This document shows positions 25,052 to 34,043 of a DNA stretch of 64,000 bases, piece after piece. A model generated the notes under the pieces. The model saw nothing but the letters and a program-made list of their open reading frames with translations. It was not told the DNA's origin and ran no database searches. The position numbers and the translations under genes were made by a program. The stretch is from Arenibacterium halophilum (GTDB lineage: Bacteria; Pseudomonadota; Alphaproteobacteria; Rhodobacterales; Rhodobacteraceae): positions 558,001 to 622,000 of the forward strand of contig NZ_VCPC01000003.1 of the NCBI RefSeq assembly GCF_005938225.1, read 5' to 3'. Positions within the stretch are counted from its first letter, which is position 1. Each line of letters begins with the position of its first letter.

Positions 25052-26782
25052 TCAATCGTCCTCGAACGGGTCCCATTCATCTTCGACCTCGGGCAGCGCC
25101 TCGGTTTCGACGGCGGCGGCGATGTCCTGCGGGGTGCGGATGCGGGTGATCGCGGCCTTCGGAAAACGCGCCATCACCGCCTGCACCAACGGGTGTTCGC
25201 CCGCCTTGTTGCGCAGCGCGATTTCGGCGGCATCGCGCACCTCGGCAATCGTAGCTGCGCCACCGTCCGACACGACCGAGACGGCCCAGCGGTTGCCCGT
25301 CCAGCGTTGCAGGGCGCTGCCCAGCCGCTGTGCCAGATCGCTTGGCGCGTTGTCGGCGGGGCGGAATTCGATGCGGCCGGGCTGATAGGCGACAAGGTGC
25401 AGGCCGGTTTCCACCTCGACCAGCAGCTTCACGTCGCGGTTGGCGCGGATCAGCTCGACCACATGCTCGAAGCTGGGGAAGCGGGCCAGCACGCTTTGCG
25501 GGGCCTGCGCCGGGGCCGGGGCGGCACCACCGCCCATCGAGGTGCCACGTGCCATCGTAGTGCCGCCCGGCGCGGGGGCAGGGCGCCCTCCGCCCGGAGG
25601 GGGCGGCGGCGGCGGAGTTTCCGAGGCCAGCCGCCGGGCCAGTTCCTCGGGCGAAGGCAGATCGGCCACATGGGTCAGCCGGATGATCGCCATTTCGGCG
25701 GCCATCATGGAATTCGGCGCGGCGGCGACTTCTTCCAGCGCCTTCAACAGCATCTGCCACATACGCGCCAGCACACGGATCGGAAGGTTGTTCGCCATTT
25801 CGGTGCCGCGCATCCGTTCATCCGGCGAAATTGTCGGGTCTTCGGCGGCGTCGGGGGTGATTTTCACCACGCTCACCCAATGGGTGATTTCGGCCAGATC
25901 GCGGAGGATCGCCAGCGGGTCGGCGCCTTCGGCATATTGCGCGCCCAGTTCTGTCAGGGCAGCCGCTGCATCGCCGCGCAGGATCATGTCGATCAGGTCC
26001 AGCACGCGGCCCCGGTCGGCCAGACCCAGCATCGCACGCACCTGATCGGCTGTGGTTTCGCCTGCGCCATGGCTGATCGCCTGATCCAGCAACGAGGTTG
26101 CATCGCGGGCCGAGCCTTCGGCGGCACGGGTGATCAGCGCCAGCGCATCTTCGGTGATCTGGGCGTTTTCACCGGCGGCGATCTTCTGCAACAGGGCGAT
26201 CATCACCTCGGGCTCGATCCGCCGAAGGTCGAACCGCTGGCAGCGCGACAGCACCGTCACCGGTACCTTGCGGATTTCGGTCGTGGCGAAGATGAACTTT
26301 ACATGCGCGGGGGGTTCTTCCAGCGTTTTCAACAACGCGTTGAAGGCGTTGTTCGACAGCATGTGCACTTCGTCGATGATGTAGATCTTGTAGCGGGCCG
26401 AGGCCGCGCGATAGTGCACGCTGTCGATGATTTCGCGGATGTCGCCAACGCCGGTGCGGCTGGCGGCGTCCATCTCCATGACGTCGACATGGCGGCCTTC
26501 CATGATCGCGGTGCAATGTTCGCACTGGCCGCAGGGTTCCGTCGTCGGGCCGCCGTTGCCATCCGGCCCGATGCAGTTCATGCCCTTGGCGATGATCCGC
26601 GCGGTCGTGGTTTTGCCGGTGCCACGGATGCCCGTCATGATGAAGGCCTGCGCGATGCGGTCGGCCTCAAAGGCGTTCTTCAGCGTGCGCACCATCGCAT
26701 CCTGACCGACCAGATCGGCAAAGGTTTCGGGGCGGTATTTGCGGGCAAGAACGCGATATTGCGACGGCGCGGTGTCTGACAT
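25052..26782 (-). CDS. dnaX: DNA polymerase III subunits gamma and tau
   Basis: A 576-residue clamp-loader subunit. AAA+ module: Walker A TGIRGTGKTTTARIIAKG (about 47-64), a zinc-binding Cys cluster (CGQCEHC), Walker B IIDEVHMLS and the LSRCQRFDLRR arginine finger. A long Pro/Gly/Ala linker (PPPPPPPGGG, about 410-450) leads to the tau C-terminal domain that contacts polymerase alpha. The ATG read from 26782 gives MSDTAPSQYRVLARKYRP. I see no obvious A-rich slippery site, so a shorter gamma form is not predicted. Confidence 0.95.
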   Translation of the reverse strand: MSDTAPSQYRVLARKYRPETFADLVGQDAMVRTLKNAFEADRIAQAFIMTGIRGTGKTTTARIIAKGMNCIGPDGNGGPTTEPCGQCEHCTAIMEGRHVDVMEMDAASRTGVGDIREIIDSVHYRAASARYKIYIIDEVHMLSNNAFNALLKTLEEPPAHVKFIFATTEIRKVPVTVLSRCQRFDLRRIEPEVMIALLQKIAAGENAQITEDALALITRAAEGSARDATSLLDQAISHGAGETTADQVRAMLGLADRGRVLDLIDMILRGDAAAALTELGAQYAEGADPLAILRDLAEITHWVSVVKITPDAAEDPTISPDERMRGTEMANNLPIRVLARMWQMLLKALEEVAAAPNSMMAAEMAIIRLTHVADLPSPEELARRLASETPPPPPPPGGGRPAPAPGGTTMARGTSMGGGAAPAPAQAPQSVLARFPSFEHVVELIRANRDVKLLVEVETGLHLVAYQPGRIEFRPADNAPSDLAQRLGSALQRWTGNRWAVSVVSDGGAATIAEVRDAAEIALRNKAGEHPLVQAVMARFPKAAITRIRTPQDIAAAVETEALPEVEDEWDPFEDD

Positions 26783-26958
26783 TCGATCCTGGGGCGGCTT
26801 GGGGATTCGGAAGAACAGGGTGCAGGTTAGAACGCGACCGCCCGGGCGTAAACCGCAAGCGGCGCAATGGGCGCGCGGGAACCATCGTTGGCACACAGGC
26901 GTATAACATCTGTGTGATGAGTGGCGCCCGGGCGCCGATCCGGACGAGGAGGGGTGCC

Positions 26959-27804
26959 ATGCGCCTGCGCGGAACCAGAAGCAGCGGAAACATTGTCGAC
27001 CGGCGGGGCCGGGGTGGCGGCGGTCGCGTCGCCCTAGGTGGGCTTGGCGGCTTCGGCCTGCTGGCGGTGCTGGCGATTGGCTATTTCACCGGGATTGACG
27101 TGACGCCGCTGATCGTCGGGTCCGAACCCACGCAAAGCTCTCGCCCCTACGAACCCACCGAAGCGGAACAGCAAGCGGCCGAGTTCGTCTCGCGCGTGCT
27201 GGCGACCACCGAAGATGTCTGGGGGACCGAATTCCCGCGCCAGTTGGAAACCGATTATGTTCCGCCGCAATTGGTGCTGTTTACGGATGTCACGCAAAGC
27301 CCCTGCGGCGGCGCTTCGGGCGCGACCGGGCCATTCTACTGCCCCGCCGACAGCCGTGCCTATCTGGACCTGTCGTTCTTCAGCACTTTGGAAAACCGGC
27401 TGGGCGCAGGCGGAGATTTTGCTGCCGCCTATGTCATCGCGCATGAGGTCGCGCACCATGTGCAGAACCAGATTGGCATCCTGGGGCAGGTCGATCAGGC
27501 GCGGCGTCAGTCCAGCCAGACCCAGGCGAACGCCTTGACCGTGCGGCTGGAATTGCAGGCCGATTGCCTTTCGGGTGTCTGGGCCAGCAATGTCGAAGGC
27601 CTGATGGAGCGGGGCGACCTGCAAGAGGCGATCAATGCCGCGCGCCAGATCGGGGACGACAAATTGCAGCGCGATGCAGGGCGGGTGCCGCAACCGCACA
27701 CCTTTACCCATGGCACGTCGGAACAGCGCGTCCGGTGGTTCCAGCGCGGGTTCGACAGCGGCAATATCGGCGATTGCGATACGTTCAATACCAACCGCCT
27801 ATAA
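26959..27804 (+). CDS. YpfJ-type neutral zinc metallopeptidase
   Basis: A 281-residue membrane-anchored protein. The cytoplasmic start RLRGTRSSGNIVDRRG is typical of YpfJ. It is followed by one membrane helix (about 27-48) and the extracytoplasmic domain. The zinc site is HEVAHH (about 170-175), with the downstream ELQADCLSGVWASN glutamate. The substrate is unknown. The ATG at 26959 is favoured by a GAGGAGG ribosome-binding site and family alignment; another ATG at 26914 is in frame. The end overlaps the convergent TetR gene by six bases. Confidence 0.85.
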   Translation: MRLRGTRSSGNIVDRRGRGGGGRVALGGLGGFGLLAVLAIGYFTGIDVTPLIVGSEPTQSSRPYEPTEAEQQAAEFVSRVLATTEDVWGTEFPRQLETDYVPPQLVLFTDVTQSPCGGASGATGPFYCPADSRAYLDLSFFSTLENRLGAGGDFAAAYVIAHEVAHHVQNQIGILGQVDQARRQSSQTQANALTVRLELQADCLSGVWASNVEGLMERGDLQEAINAARQIGDDKLQRDAGRVPQPHTFTHGTSEQRVRWFQRGFDSGNIGDCDTFNTNRL

Positions 27805-28374
27805 TGGCGCGCGGGCAATCTCGGGCAGATGTCTCAGAACGTCCGAGCTTTGCCGTGCCCGCGCCAGCGTCCAAGCGCCTTGCAACAGCATGAAGAACCG
27901 TTCGGATCGGGCGCGCGCGGTGTCTGGGTCATCGCCCAACTGTTCTGAATATAGCGCGACCTCGGCAATCCAGCCTTCGTAAAGATGGCCCAATCGCTCG
28001 CGGAACACGATATTGTCTGGGCCGTCTGACAGCGCACTTTCGACCGGGCAACTGTCCCAGGCGCCGCCCTTGTCGAACAGTTTCGCAAGCTTGTGGCACA
28101 GCGTCGTGATGCCATCGTCAACCGTTGCCGCGCCGTCGAATGACACTGCCATCAATTTCAGCATCCCGTCCGAAGCCCAATCCGCGGTGGCCAGCGCAAG
28201 GTCGGCCTTGCCGTTTGGAAAGTGATGGTAAAGCGATCCTTTGGGCGCTCCTGCCGCATTCAGAATCTCGGCAATGCCCACCCCGGCATAGCCGCGACGG
28301 CGAAACAGATCGGACGCGGCGTGGATCAGCCGGTCCTTGGTCGATTGCGCGGCGGTATGAGCAGAGCGTGACAT
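27799..28374 (-). CDS. TetR/AcrR family regulator
   Basis: A 191-residue TetR-type repressor. Helix-turn-helix at about 10-55 (TKDRLIHAASDLFRRRGYAG, then GAPKGSLYHHFPNGKADLA) and a ligand-binding C-domain of the LmrA/YxaF-like kind. It is divergent from an alpha/beta hydrolase gene. Two copies of GACCGATTGGTC lie in the 88-base gap, so it most likely represses both itself and the hydrolase. The inducer is unknown. Confidence 0.88.
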   Translation of the reverse strand: MSRSAHTAAQSTKDRLIHAASDLFRRRGYAGVGIAEILNAAGAPKGSLYHHFPNGKADLALATADWASDGMLKLMAVSFDGAATVDDGITTLCHKLAKLFDKGGAWDSCPVESALSDGPDNIVFRERLGHLYEGWIAEVALYSEQLGDDPDTARARSERFFMLLQGAWTLARARQSSDVLRHLPEIARAPL

Positions 28375-28396
28375 GAAGGTAAGCTTGACAGGATTA

Positions 28397-28434
28397 GACC
28401 GATTGGTCCAGTGTGGTGATTGGACCGATTGGTC
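28397..28434. promoter_or_regulatory. Twin TetR operators
   Basis: GACCGATTGGTC at 28397-28408 and again at 28423-28434, 26 bases apart start to start. Each copy is a GACC-N4-GGTC palindrome. The outer flanks extend the symmetry (ATTAGACC ... GGTCTAAT). They lie between the divergent TetR gene (22 bases from its start) and the hydrolase gene (28 bases). Confidence 0.8.
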
Positions 28435-28462
28435 TAATTGTTTCGCAGGACAGGAGAGCGCG

Positions 28463-29332
28463 ATGTTTGATGATACCACGCGCGCAACACCAACCGGTCA
28501 GCCCATCTGCATCACCGCATCGGGCGCCACGCTGTCGGGAATGCTCTACTCACCGACATCGGTGCCCGTGGCCGTGATCGTACTGAATGGCGCCACGGGC
28601 GTTCCGCAACGGTATTATCGCAACTTCGCGCGCTGGCTGGCCGAAGCCCGCAATATGGCCTGCCTCACCTACGATTACCGCGATTTCGGCGCTTCGGCTC
28701 AGGCGCACCCGCGCCAGTCCAGCGCGACGATGCAGGATTGGGGGATGCTGGATCAGGTCGCGGCCCGCAACGAGATGCGCCGCCGCTATCCCGGGGTGCC
28801 ATTGCGGGTTGTCGGCCATTCGCTTGGCGGCATGATGGCGCCGTTGCAAGACGATCACCACGATATCGAGCAGGTCATTTGCGTCGGCAGCGGGCTGGTA
28901 TGGCACCGCGACCACCCCTGGCCCTATCAGGCGCTGGCGCGGGCCTTCTGGTTCGGCCACGTGCCTGCGCTGGTACGTGCGCTGGGCTACCTGCCGGGAC
29001 GTTTCGCCGGGTTTGGCCCCGACTTGCCCGCGTCGGTTTACTGGCAGTGGCGCCAATGGTGCACCAGCCGCCGGTTCTTCTTCCCGCATCTCGGCACCAC
29101 GTTGCCAGCGCCACAGTGGCAGGGCGCCACAACGCGCGTGTCCCTGCTGGCAATGACGGACGACCCGATCTGCACGATGCCCGCGATGTACCGTCTAAGG
29201 GGGCTGTACGGTGCGGCACGCACCAGCATAAAAACCATCGACCCGCGCGATCACGGGTTGGCAAAGGTGGGCCACCTTGGCGCCTTCGCGCGCGCCAATG
29301 CCGCGCTGTGGCCAAAGCTGATCGAGGGGTAG
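28463..29332 (+). CDS. Alpha/beta hydrolase (COG4757-like), TetR-controlled
   Basis: A 289-residue serine hydrolase-like protein. NGATGVPQRYYRNFARWLA, then LTYDYRDFGAS, the nucleophile motif VVGHSLGGMM and a late aspartate/histidine pair (TDDPICTMP; DHGLAKVGHLG). The substrate is unknown; the family includes predicted esterases. The ATG at 28463 follows AGGAGAGCGCG. It is controlled, by position, by the divergent TetR repressor. Confidence 0.8.
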   Translation: MFDDTTRATPTGQPICITASGATLSGMLYSPTSVPVAVIVLNGATGVPQRYYRNFARWLAEARNMACLTYDYRDFGASAQAHPRQSSATMQDWGMLDQVAARNEMRRRYPGVPLRVVGHSLGGMMAPLQDDHHDIEQVICVGSGLVWHRDHPWPYQALARAFWFGHVPALVRALGYLPGRFAGFGPDLPASVYWQWRQWCTSRRFFFPHLGTTLPAPQWQGATTRVSLLAMTDDPICTMPAMYRLRGLYGAARTSIKTIDPRDHGLAKVGHLGAFARANAALWPKLIEG

Positions 29333-29350
29333 CTGCACCAAAGGGTGCGA

Positions 29351-29450
29351 GGTGAGAGGCTGGACATCGACCCAAGCGGGGCTCGTTGTGGCTGCTTCCT
29401 TCCGGACCTGACCAGGTTGGCGAGGCGCTTGCCCGCGCCAACCTCTCGCC
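29351..29450 (-). ncRNA. ffs: Bacterial small signal recognition particle RNA (4.5S type)
   Basis: On the minus strand the universal SRP core GGTCAGGTCCGGAAGGAAGC is present, with the GGAA-type apical loop and the AGCAG symmetric-loop strand. The ends pair: GAGAGGTTGG (29447 to 29438) with CCAGCCTCTC (29363 to 29354). This gives a hairpin of about 100 bases, as expected for the short bacterial form that binds Ffh. The exact ends are uncertain by a few bases. Confidence 0.93.
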
Positions 29451-29499
29451 GCCCGTATAGGACGGGCGCGCGCTGATGACAACCACAAGCGTGGCGCGG

Positions 29500-31410
29500 C
29501 TAGAGCGGCACGCTCAGGTGCAGAAAGCCGTCCTTGTCGATTCCGCGCGGCTCGACGCCGCGCTCGGCCAGTTCGTTCAGGTGCTTGGCCGCTCCGGGCC
29601 CGGTTTTTACACGCACGCGGGTGCCCGGCATCGGCTGGAACGCCCAAGGGTGCTGTGCGCGCTCCAGCGGATCGGGCGCTGCCTCGCCCGAGACATAGCG
29701 GCGCAGCGCCTCGCGCACCGTGCCGCGCGGCAACGGGATCTGCTGTACGCCGCGCAGCGATTCGAAATGCCCCCCTCCGCTGGCGCGGAAGCTGTTGACC
29801 GCCACGACGAAAAGTTGCCCGTCGTCGATGGGGGCGTTGTTCCAGCGTACTGACAAGGTGCGGCGGTTCAGCGGGCTGCGCAGGCTGCCATCAGGAAAGA
29901 ACCGCGCCTCGCGCGACAGGTCGATGCGGTAGTGCAGGCCATAGAGGACATCGAACTCGTGGCCTGGGATTTCGGGATCCAGCAACATTGCCCCGCTGGT
30001 GCCGGGTGCGATCTGCTGAAACAGGCTGGCCGACATTTCCAGCCAGTCGATCAGCTGGGCGCCGGTGACCAGAACCGCGGTCAGATCATTGGGAAAGATT
30101 TGCAGATCGGCCAAGTGGCGCATAGCCAGCGGCCCGGCTGGCACGTCGGTAAAGAAATCCGGGCCTGCGCGGGCGCCGAACTTGCCCGGGGCAACGGCCG
30201 AGAGCAGGGGCAGATCAGCGGCATAGGTGCCGGCCAGATGCGGGCGGACAGCCGCCGCCTGAGCCGCCGCAACCACTGCAAGTGACCGGTCAGGCGCGAA
30301 GAAGGTGAAATAGCTGTGCATCGCCTCGCCCGAATGGCCGACAGGCTGCGCCATCATCGCCACCGTGTCGCGGTGATCTTCGGCCAGCAGGTCGCACAGT
30401 GCAGGATCTTCCTGCGCGATCGCGCGCAGTCTGCCCGTGTCGTCGCGTCCGGCAATCGGGCGCAGTTCGGCCCCGGCGTTGGTGACAGACCAGCCCCCGG
30501 CGCCTTCCTGAACCAGCGTCAGGTCGATCACTCCAAGATACGCCCCTGCAGCGCCGGGCATCACCACCGGTTTGCCGTGAACCAGCCCGCGTTCGGCATC
30601 GAAGGACCCGCCCGAGGTGTGATCGGGCCCGGGGATGCGCCGGTGGGTGTGCCCGGCTACAATCGCGTCGAGCCCATCCAGAGCGGCGAGCGGGATCAGC
30701 GCGTTTTCCATTCCGTCTTCGGCCCGGACGTTGCCGACGCCGCAATGCGCAAGGGCTATGATGATATCGCAACGCTGTTGTTTCAGCTGTGCAACCCAAA
30801 GGCGCGCGCTGTCGATGATGTCGTCCGCGCGGACCGTGCCGGCCAGCAGATGAGCGTCCCAATCCACCGTCTGCGGCGGCAGGAACGAGAGCACGCCGAT
30901 CTTGATGGCGTGGGCAACGCCCCCACACTCGATCTGGCGATCCAGCACCGCAACTGGAAGAAAACCGGGGGCTGGCGCGCCATCGATGCGGTGCAGGTTC
31001 GAACAGACGGCCGGGCAGGGGGCCTGCGCCAACGCACCTTCCAGTGCATCGAGGCCAAAATTGAAATCGTGGTTGCCCAGGCCGATGGTGTCATACCCAA
31101 GGTAGGCATAGGCCCGCATCAAAGGGTGCGCGCGTGCCTTCAGCGTGCGGGCCATGTCGCCCATCGGCGCCCCTTGCAAGGCATCGCCATTGTCGAACAA
31201 CAGGACAAGCGCGCCGGTGTCGCGTGCCTCTGCCCGCGCCTGTGCAATCAGCGTGGCGGTGCGCGTCAATCCCACCGACGGATCGGGACGGTGGGCATAA
31301 TAGTCGTGGCTGGTCAGGTGCATGTGCAGGTCGGTCGTGGCCAAAAGGCGCAGCCGGGCCTGCGGCGCGCCGTCCGCTGCGCGGTCTTGGGTTCCGTCCG
31401 GCCCGGTCAT
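29500..31410 (-). CDS. 2',3'-cyclic-nucleotide 2'-phosphodiesterase/5'-nucleotidase family (CpdB-like)
   Basis: A 636-residue metallophosphoesterase. N-terminal catalytic domain (about 20-330) with TTDLHMHL, DNGDALQGAPMGD, GNHDFNFGLDAL, ALAHCGVG and VAGHTHRRIPG metal-binding motifs. The C-terminal nucleotide-binding domain (about 360-600) has AVNSFRASGGGHF. CpdB cleaves 2',3'-cyclic nucleotides and then the 3'-phosphate. No signal peptide is visible at the chosen start, nor at the in-frame ATG at 31524, which is unusual for this normally periplasmic enzyme. Confidence 0.85.
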   Translation of the reverse strand: MTGPDGTQDRAADGAPQARLRLLATTDLHMHLTSHDYYAHRPDPSVGLTRTATLIAQARAEARDTGALVLLFDNGDALQGAPMGDMARTLKARAHPLMRAYAYLGYDTIGLGNHDFNFGLDALEGALAQAPCPAVCSNLHRIDGAPAPGFLPVAVLDRQIECGGVAHAIKIGVLSFLPPQTVDWDAHLLAGTVRADDIIDSARLWVAQLKQQRCDIIIALAHCGVGNVRAEDGMENALIPLAALDGLDAIVAGHTHRRIPGPDHTSGGSFDAERGLVHGKPVVMPGAAGAYLGVIDLTLVQEGAGGWSVTNAGAELRPIAGRDDTGRLRAIAQEDPALCDLLAEDHRDTVAMMAQPVGHSGEAMHSYFTFFAPDRSLAVVAAAQAAAVRPHLAGTYAADLPLLSAVAPGKFGARAGPDFFTDVPAGPLAMRHLADLQIFPNDLTAVLVTGAQLIDWLEMSASLFQQIAPGTSGAMLLDPEIPGHEFDVLYGLHYRIDLSREARFFPDGSLRSPLNRRTLSVRWNNAPIDDGQLFVVAVNSFRASGGGHFESLRGVQQIPLPRGTVREALRRYVSGEAAPDPLERAQHPWAFQPMPGTRVRVKTGPGAAKHLNELAERGVEPRGIDKDGFLHLSVPL

Positions 31411-31625
31411 CCTGTTCCGCCCCCGTGGCACCTTCGGGGCATGGGCTGTCACCTCGCTGGCCCGTCCCGTTCTGCGTTGCCGCCTTGTATTGAAACCACA
31501 TTGCGCGCACTTGGGGCCAGTCAAAAATCAATCAGATGCAGTTGCATGCCGCGAACATGCACAGGATTGCGCCCTGTCGCCTCTCGTGCGATTGCTGCGC
31601 TAAGGGCAACAGGCAGGGTGGCACG

Positions 31626-32600
31626 ATGCGGAATGCGGAACAGGTGACATTCGGTGGATCCGGGCTGGATCGCGCGGCGCATATCCGGGGCGACGAAGCT
31701 GGGATGACCGCTGCGCTGGCACATGACAAGGCGGCCTGCGTTCTGATGTGGCGCGGGAAGGTACTGATGGCAGAGGGCGCTCTGGCGATGGTGCCAATGT
31801 CGCATCCGGTGCTGGGGCAGGGTCTGTCACGGCAGATCGACGCGCCGGTTTTCCTTGGGGTCGAAGCCAGCGGCGCACCGAATTTCGCCTGCGATATATC
31901 CGGCTGGACACCACAGGGGCTGGACCTTTCAGAGCTGGGGCAATTCCGCGACACGTCTTTCCAGGAGCATCCCGATTTTCCGCCGGGGTATGGCTTTGCC
32001 GAGATCCGCGCTGTGATGGCCGATTTGTCCCCGCATGACGCCGAGCTTGCGGCCACGGCCAAGGCTATCGTCAACTGGCATGGGTCACATGGGTTCTGTG
32101 CGGCCTGCGGGCAACCCAGCAAGATCACACAAGCCGGCTGGCAACGCACTTGCCCGGCCTGCAACACATCGCATTTCCCGCGCACCGATCCGGTGGTCAT
32201 CATGTTGATCACACACGGCAATTCCGTGCTGATGGGGCGCAACGAAAACTGGCCCGAGGGCATGTTTTCGCTGCTGGCGGGGTTTGTTGAGCCGGGCGAA
32301 ACGATCGAGGCCGCGGTGCGCCGCGAAGTGGTCGAAGAATCCGGCGTGCGGGTCGGGCCGGTCAGCTATCTGGCCAGCCAGCCCTGGCCGTTCCCGGCCT
32401 CGCTGATGATCGGCTGCCGGGGCGAGGCAACAAGCACCGAGATCACCGTCGATCCGACCGAATTGCAAGAAGCGCTGTGGGTCACGCGCGAGGATATGAT
32501 GGATGTCTTTGCGGGCAGCCATCCGAAAATCCGGCCTGCGCGGAAGGGCGCCATCGCGCATTTCCTTTTGCATAACTGGCTTGCCGATACACTGGACTGA
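31626..32600 (+). CDS. nudC: NADH pyrophosphatase / NAD-cap hydrolase NudC
   Basis: A 324-residue NudC. Zinc ribbon C-x-x-C pairs (CAACGQPS and CPACNTSHFPR), the Nudix box GFVEPGETIEAAVRREVVEE, and the NudC-specific SQPWPFPASLM that contacts the nicotinamide end. It hydrolyses NAD(H) and removes NAD caps from RNA. It is divergent from the CpdB-like gene and followed after 31 bases by an SRPBCC gene. Confidence 0.92.
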   Translation: MRNAEQVTFGGSGLDRAAHIRGDEAGMTAALAHDKAACVLMWRGKVLMAEGALAMVPMSHPVLGQGLSRQIDAPVFLGVEASGAPNFACDISGWTPQGLDLSELGQFRDTSFQEHPDFPPGYGFAEIRAVMADLSPHDAELAATAKAIVNWHGSHGFCAACGQPSKITQAGWQRTCPACNTSHFPRTDPVVIMLITHGNSVLMGRNENWPEGMFSLLAGFVEPGETIEAAVRREVVEESGVRVGPVSYLASQPWPFPASLMIGCRGEATSTEITVDPTELQEALWVTREDMMDVFAGSHPKIRPARKGAIAHFLLHNWLADTLD

Positions 32601-32631
32601 CGCCGCGAATCACTAACAGGCCGGAGCGGGC

Positions 32632-33099
32632 ATGGAATTTGACAGCAAGGAAGACATCGAAGCGCCGATTGAAGAGGTGTTCGCGATGCTCTGCGAATTT
32701 GACACGTTTGAACGCCTGGCCCTGCGTCGCGGGGTCGAGGTGGTGCGCAAGGCAGATGTGCCGGGCGGCGGGGCGGGCATGGCCTGGGCCGCGCAATTCG
32801 ACCTGCGCGGCAAAACCCGCAGCCTTGATCTGGAGCTTGTCCGCTTTGATCGGCCCGGCCGAATGGAGTTTGACGCCCGATCCGGCGGGCTGGACGGCAA
32901 GATGGTGTTCACGCTGGTCGCGCTGTCGCCCCGACGCACCCGCCTGTCGGCGGATCTGACGCTGATCCCGCGCAACCTGTCGGCGCGGCTGCTGGTGCAG
33001 TCGCTGAAACTGGCGCGCGCCAACCTGACCCGGAAGTTCAAGCTTGGCATGGCGAACTATGCCAAGTCGCTCGAAGAACGCTATCGCCAGACGGTGTAA
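32632..33099 (+). CDS. SRPBCC family protein
   Basis: A 155-residue START-like lipid/ligand-binding fold (SRPBCC). The pattern EAPIEEVFAMLCEFDTFERLALRRG at the N-terminus (first helix after strand 1) and a long C-terminal helix (SLKLARANLTRKFKLGMANY) are typical. No ligand is known. It follows nudC on the same strand and converges on the prephenate dehydratase gene with a 3-base gap. Confidence 0.72.
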   Translation: MEFDSKEDIEAPIEEVFAMLCEFDTFERLALRRGVEVVRKADVPGGGAGMAWAAQFDLRGKTRSLDLELVRFDRPGRMEFDARSGGLDGKMVFTLVALSPRRTRLSADLTLIPRNLSARLLVQSLKLARANLTRKFKLGMANYAKSLEERYRQTV

Positions 33100-33102
33100 A
33101 GC

Positions 33103-33933
33103 CTAGCGCGGTTTCGCCGCCGGATAGACGCCCAATATCTCCAGCTCGGTCGTGAAATAGCCCAGCTCGTCCAGCGCCAGTTTCACATTGGCGTCATCCG
33201 GGTGGCCCTGAATATCGGCGTAGAACTGTGTCGCGGTGAACGAGCCGTCGACCATATAGCTTTCCAGCTTGGTCATGTTCACGCCGTTGGTCGCAAACCC
33301 GCCCATCGCCTTGTAGAGCGCGGCCGGTATGTTGCGCACCTGAAAGACGAAGCTGGTGATCATGCCATTGGCGCCGCGCCGGGTGCGGTCGGCCTCGCGC
33401 GACATGATCAGGAAACGGGTGGTATTGTGCTTGTTGTCCTCGATGTCGCGGGCCAGTACATCCAGGCCATAGATTTCGCCGGCCAGTTCCGCCGCCAGCG
33501 CGGCGATCTTCGGGTTGCCCTCTTCGGCCACATGCTTGGCAGACCCGGCGGTATCGGCGCCGGTGATGCGCTGTAACCCATTGTCCTTCAAAAAGGTTTT
33601 GCACTGGCCCAGCAGAACCGTATGGCTCATCGCATGGGTGATGTCAGCCAGTTGGGTGCCTGGCAGCGCCATCAGCGCGATGCGTACGCGCACGAAGGCC
33701 TCGTCGATGATGTGCAGCCCCGATTGCGGCAACATTGAGTGAATATCGGCCACGCGCCCGTAGGTCGAATTTTCAACCGGCAGCATCGCCAGATCGGCCT
33801 CGCCGCTGCGCACCGCTTCGATCGCATCTTCGAAGGTGCGGCAGGGCAGGGGCTCCATGTCGGGGCGCGCCTCGCGGCAGGCTTCGTGGCTGTAGGCGCC
33901 GGGTTCACCCTGAAATGCAATTTTCTGTGACAT
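33103..33933 (-). CDS. pheA: Prephenate dehydratase (monofunctional, with ACT domain)
   Basis: A 276-residue phenylalanine-biosynthesis enzyme (prephenate to phenylpyruvate). The catalytic domain covers about 1-180 (IAFQGEPGAYSHEA, VENSTYGRVADIH, and the NTTRF catalytic threonine motif). The ACT regulatory domain covers about 195-270 with the feedback-binding ESY (KLESYMVDGSF). It lacks a chorismate mutase part, as in most alphaproteobacteria. The ATG read from 33933 gives MSQKIAFQG. It is divergent from cycM. Confidence 0.93.
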   Translation of the reverse strand: MSQKIAFQGEPGAYSHEACREARPDMEPLPCRTFEDAIEAVRSGEADLAMLPVENSTYGRVADIHSMLPQSGLHIIDEAFVRVRIALMALPGTQLADITHAMSHTVLLGQCKTFLKDNGLQRITGADTAGSAKHVAEEGNPKIAALAAELAGEIYGLDVLARDIEDNKHNTTRFLIMSREADRTRRGANGMITSFVFQVRNIPAALYKAMGGFATNGVNMTKLESYMVDGSFTATQFYADIQGHPDDANVKLALDELGYFTTELEILGVYPAAKPR

Positions 33934-34043
33934 GGCCGATACTTTTCTTGAGGTGGTCGATTGGTCGCGGTGTCTATACCTTGCCTCTCGCAAGTGGAAG
34001 GCTTAGACCACTGCCCAAACAGATCAAATGGACTCGCGACCAA

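Noticed and set aside
25052-26782. Programmed frameshift in dnaX producing gamma
   Set aside because: I found no A-rich slippery heptamer with a downstream stem. The proline/glycine linker is GC-rich and reads straight through.
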